Assembly: GCA_040754255.1 (NCBI GenBank)
Contig: JBFMDA010000024.1
Span: forward strand, 1-23,233
Source: SURF-25 sp040754255
GTDB taxonomy: Bacteria; Omnitrophota; Gorgyraeia; Gygaellales; Profunditerraquicolaceae
DNA: 23,233 nucleotides
Direction: 5' to 3'
The stretch's first letter is position 1, and each line of letters opens with the position of its first letter. The position numbers were made by a program, and so were the translations under genes. This document shows, piece by piece, positions 20,951-23,233 of this stretch. The notes under the pieces are model-generated. The model ran no database searches and was not told where the DNA came from. It saw nothing but the letters and a program-made list of their open reading frames with translations.

Positions 20951-22713
20951 TTGTGCCCATGAAAAAAGCGGCACTTCTTACGCAGGCAAAGGACGCAGGC
21001 GCCTGTCTGGCCAAGCTGCGTTCCCTGGGGCTCTTGCATATAGAGCACCAACAGCTTCCTAAAAGCAAAGATATCGCTTCGCTGCAGGATGATTACGCGC
21101 TTCTCAATAATGCCCTCGGCATTATTGCTGCCGAAGCGCCGGATCAGGAACCGGGATTATCGCACGGAAAGTCTTTCGATAACTGGAAGTCCTGCGCAAG
21201 GCATATCATTGAATTGCAGCGCCGGATTGAACAATTAAAGGAGTATTCGGTAACGCTTGTCCAGTCCATGAGCGAATGGGAACACTGGGGAGATTTTGAT
21301 CCGGAATGCGTGCGGCAACTGGAGAAGAAGAATATTTATGTGAAGTTTTACCAGCTTCCCGCAAAAGAAATAAAAAAACTCCCCAAGGCCGCAACGGTCC
21401 ATATCGTTTCTACGAAGGCCGGGATCGCCAGGTGTATGCTTGTCAGCCGCACGAGCCTTGAAATGCCTTTTAAGGAAATCCCTCCTCCTAAGATGGGCTT
21501 TGCGAAGATGAACGCGCGCCTGGCCGAAGACAGGCGTGCGACGGAGGCAATCAAAAAAGAATTACGCTCATTCTCTTGCCACCATGCAAGCCTGCTTCAG
21601 GCTCAAAAAACGCTTGAGAAGGAGCTTGAGTTTAACGAAGCCCTGGCAGGCATGGGCCAGGAGCATGATATAAAATACGTTACCGGTTATATCCCGTATG
21701 ATCGCACAGATGCGCTTATTCAGTATGCACGGCAGGCGCAATGGGGAATTTGGCTCACTGAGCCCGCTGAAGGCGACAGGGTTCCCACGCTTATCCGTAA
21801 CCCCCGCTGGGTCTCTATTATCAGCCCGATGTTTAAATTAATCGAGGTAGTGCCCGGTTACCGCGAACTCGATATCAGCCTCTGGTTTCTTTTGTTCTTT
21901 TCCGTTTTCTTCGGGATGCTTATCGGTGACGCCGGCATCGGTGGAATTTTCTTGTTCCTGACGTTCTATGCACAGAGAAAATGGGGAAAGAGACTTAAGG
22001 TTGAAGGAGCGTTCACGCTTTTTTATCTCTTAAGCGCCTGCGCGGTAATCTGGGGAGTGCTTACCGGCACAGTCTTCGGCCAGGAGTGGCTTTTAGGAAG
22101 AATAAAGCCGCTTATGCCGTCTCTTCGCAACGACGCCAATGTACAAAACCTGTGTTTCTTCATGGGGGCCTTGCATCTAAGTATTGCCCACGGGTGGCGG
22201 TTTCTTATCAAATTACCTGCGCTCTGTGCCCTTGCCGACGCGGGCTGGATCCTTATCCTTTGGGGAGGCTTTTTCCTGGCAAGGCTTTTGATTCTTGGTG
22301 AAGCATTCCCTGCGCAGGTACGATGGCTTTTTGTCGTAGGGGCAGGGCTGGTCGTTTTATTTACCAATCCGCAAAGAAATATTCTTAAGGGCCTTGGGGC
22401 AGGGATAGGCAGTCTTCTTTTGAACTTGGTGAACAGTTTTACCGACGTGGTGTCCTATATCCGACTTTTTGCGGTCGGTTTGGCGACGGTTGCGGTTGCG
22501 GATTCTTTTAACGCTATGGCCATGGGGATAGGTTTCAATAATTTCTTCTCGGGGCTGGTAACCGCCTTGATTCTGATACTCGGCCAGGCCTTAAACGTCC
22601 TTCTTGGGCCTATGTCGGTATTGGTGCACGGGGTCAGGCTGAATGTGCTTGAATTCTGTAACCACCTTGATATAAAATGGAGCGGGTTTGCGTATAGGCC
22701 GCTTAAAGAATAA
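20947..22713 (+). CDS. atpI: V-type ATP synthase subunit I (membrane stator a subunit)
   Basis: A 588-residue two-part protein. The first half (1-310) is cytosolic, with coiled-coil arms. The second half (about 315-588) contains the membrane helices, beginning at LWFLLFFSVFFGMLIGDAG. The ion half-channel helix DVVSYIRLFAVGLA holds Arg506, the arginine expected to face the ring glutamate. It forms the ion path with subunit K and ties the stator to the membrane. Length is slightly below many bacterial homologues of 600-660 residues, mainly from a short soluble arm. It overlaps the subunit D stop by four bases and is followed 29 bases later by subunit K. Confidence 0.93.
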   Translation: MIVPMKKAALLTQAKDAGACLAKLRSLGLLHIEHQQLPKSKDIASLQDDYALLNNALGIIAAEAPDQEPGLSHGKSFDNWKSCARHIIELQRRIEQLKEYSVTLVQSMSEWEHWGDFDPECVRQLEKKNIYVKFYQLPAKEIKKLPKAATVHIVSTKAGIARCMLVSRTSLEMPFKEIPPPKMGFAKMNARLAEDRRATEAIKKELRSFSCHHASLLQAQKTLEKELEFNEALAGMGQEHDIKYVTGYIPYDRTDALIQYARQAQWGIWLTEPAEGDRVPTLIRNPRWVSIISPMFKLIEVVPGYRELDISLWFLLFFSVFFGMLIGDAGIGGIFLFLTFYAQRKWGKRLKVEGAFTLFYLLSACAVIWGVLTGTVFGQEWLLGRIKPLMPSLRNDANVQNLCFFMGALHLSIAHGWRFLIKLPALCALADAGWILILWGGFFLARLLILGEAFPAQVRWLFVVGAGLVVLFTNPQRNILKGLGAGIGSLLLNLVNSFTDVVSYIRLFAVGLATVAVADSFNAMAMGIGFNNFFSGLVTALILILGQALNVLLGPMSVLVHGVRLNVLEFCNHLDIKWSGFAYRPLKE

Positions 22714-22742
22714 GTCGAGTCAACACACAAAGGAGCGAATAA

Positions 22743-23198
22743 ATGGAGACAGGAATTTTGGCACAATTTAAAGATTTGGGTTTAGCTTGCGCGCTCGCAT
22801 TGTCTGCGATCGGCTCAGGCCTAGGCACAGGGGTGGCAGGAATGGCAGCAGTCGGCGCCTGGAAAAAGGCCTTTGCGCAGAATAAACCCGCATCGTTTAT
22901 GCTGGTTGCCTTTGTAGGTGCTCCTTTGACCCAGACTATCTATGGCATGATTATTATGAACAAAATGGCTGAGCTGGCGTTGAAAGGGAGTTATTTGTGG
23001 AGCATCGGCATATTCGCCGGACTTGCCATGGGAGTTTCGGCGTGGATGCAGGGAAAAGCCGGAGCAGTCGCTGCGGATGCAATGGGTGAAACAGGCAAGG
23101 GTTTTGGAAACTATATCGTGGTCTTGGGCATTATCGAGACAGTGGCGCTTTTTGTCATGGCCTTTATAATGGGCATCCTCGGCAAGCTTGCTGTTTGA
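22743..23198 (+). CDS. atpK: V-type ATP synthase subunit K (rotor ring proteolipid)
   Basis: A 151-residue proteolipid with four membrane helices arranged as two related hairpins. Each has a glycine-rich first helix (ALSAIGSGLGTGVAG and IGIFAGLAMGVSAWMQG). The second hairpin keeps the ion-carrying Glu132 in GIIETVALF. The first has Gln64 (PLTQTIYG) in its place, so each monomer carries one carboxylate, as in V-type rings. Thr63, Gln64, Gln103 and Glu132 correspond to Thr64, Gln65, Gln110 and Glu139, which coordinate sodium in Enterococcus hirae NtpK; only the Leu61 position differs. The ribosome-binding site AAGGAG lies at 22730-22735. It is the last operon gene in the window. Confidence 0.94.
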   Translation: METGILAQFKDLGLACALALSAIGSGLGTGVAGMAAVGAWKKAFAQNKPASFMLVAFVGAPLTQTIYGMIIMNKMAELALKGSYLWSIGIFAGLAMGVSAWMQGKAGAVAADAMGETGKGFGNYIVVLGIIETVALFVMAFIMGILGKLAV

Positions 23199-23207
23199 AA
23201 AAATAAT

Positions 23208-23228
23208 CGGGCTCATAGCTCTAGCCCG
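23208..23228 (+). terminator. Probable start of a terminator after the ATPase operon
   Basis: A six-pair stem (CGGGCT 23208-23213, AGCCCG 23223-23228) with a nine-base loop lies ten bases after the subunit K stop. The window ends five bases later, so any T tract cannot be seen. An early end of the operon here would mean no subunit C or F downstream. Confidence 0.4.
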
Positions 23229-23233
23229 CCTAC

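Noticed and set aside
1..23233. CRISPR array or insertion sequence with a transposase
   Set aside because: No regularly spaced repeats and no transposase or integrase motif were found in the frames examined; the only repeats are those listed near the tRNA genes and at 14001-14046.

Overview
The window is a bacterial chromosome segment that is almost entirely coding on the + strand. It reads as a diderm: there is a signal-peptide-bearing beta-barrel protein ending in Phe. A chlamydia-style seven-gene V-type ATPase operon, a class 1B dihydroorotate dehydrogenase with PyrK, and mostly compact vertical-looking operons suggest a PVC-related candidate lineage, with Omnitrophota my best guess. That assignment is inference. 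No rRNA or marker gene settles it.

Layout. Positions 1-2484 are an accessory-looking, AT-richer stretch. It holds the tail of an unknown gene, a PilZ protein behind a promoter plus a two-hairpin terminator leader, a tRNA-Gln(CUG) with a partially duplicated 5' end, an HTH protein, and a NYN-domain nuclease behind a second promoter and two-hairpin terminator leader. Positions 2427-4682 form a metal regulon: a Fur repressor, an ArsP/YraQ-like (DUF318) permease and an outer-membrane beta-barrel, each preceded by a near-perfect 7-1-7 Fur box. Positions 4934-6100 carry a flavodoxin, a tRNA-Arg(CCG), a tRNA-derived scar and an SLOG/LOG-like nucleotide-binding protein.

Positions 6104-16072 hold most of de novo pyrimidine synthesis: carA, carB, pyrK, pyrD and pyrF. 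They are interleaved with mutM, an isoprenylcysteine-methyltransferase-like membrane protein, a membrane family 2 glycosyltransferase and a half-size TSUP permease. pyrB, pyrC and pyrE are not in the window. Positions 16052-23198 are a V-type ATPase operon in the order E, DUF2764, A, B, D, I, K, driven by a well-formed promoter inside the end of pyrF.

The most striking observation is that CarA keeps its fold and its place next to carB but has lost the glutaminase catalytic triad. The nucleophile Cys is Ser in a GISTG motif, as in ammonia-dependent vertebrate CPS I, and the His/Glu of the QxHPE motif are Tyr/Gln. This predicts an ammonia-fed carbamoyl-phosphate synthetase. A second point is that the V-ATPase proteolipid K keeps the Thr-Gln/Gln/Glu residues that bind sodium in Enterococcus hirae NtpK, so the enzyme may be sodium-coupled. 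Two structured leader RNAs, two tRNA-associated duplication scars and the three-box Fur unit are also worth a second look.
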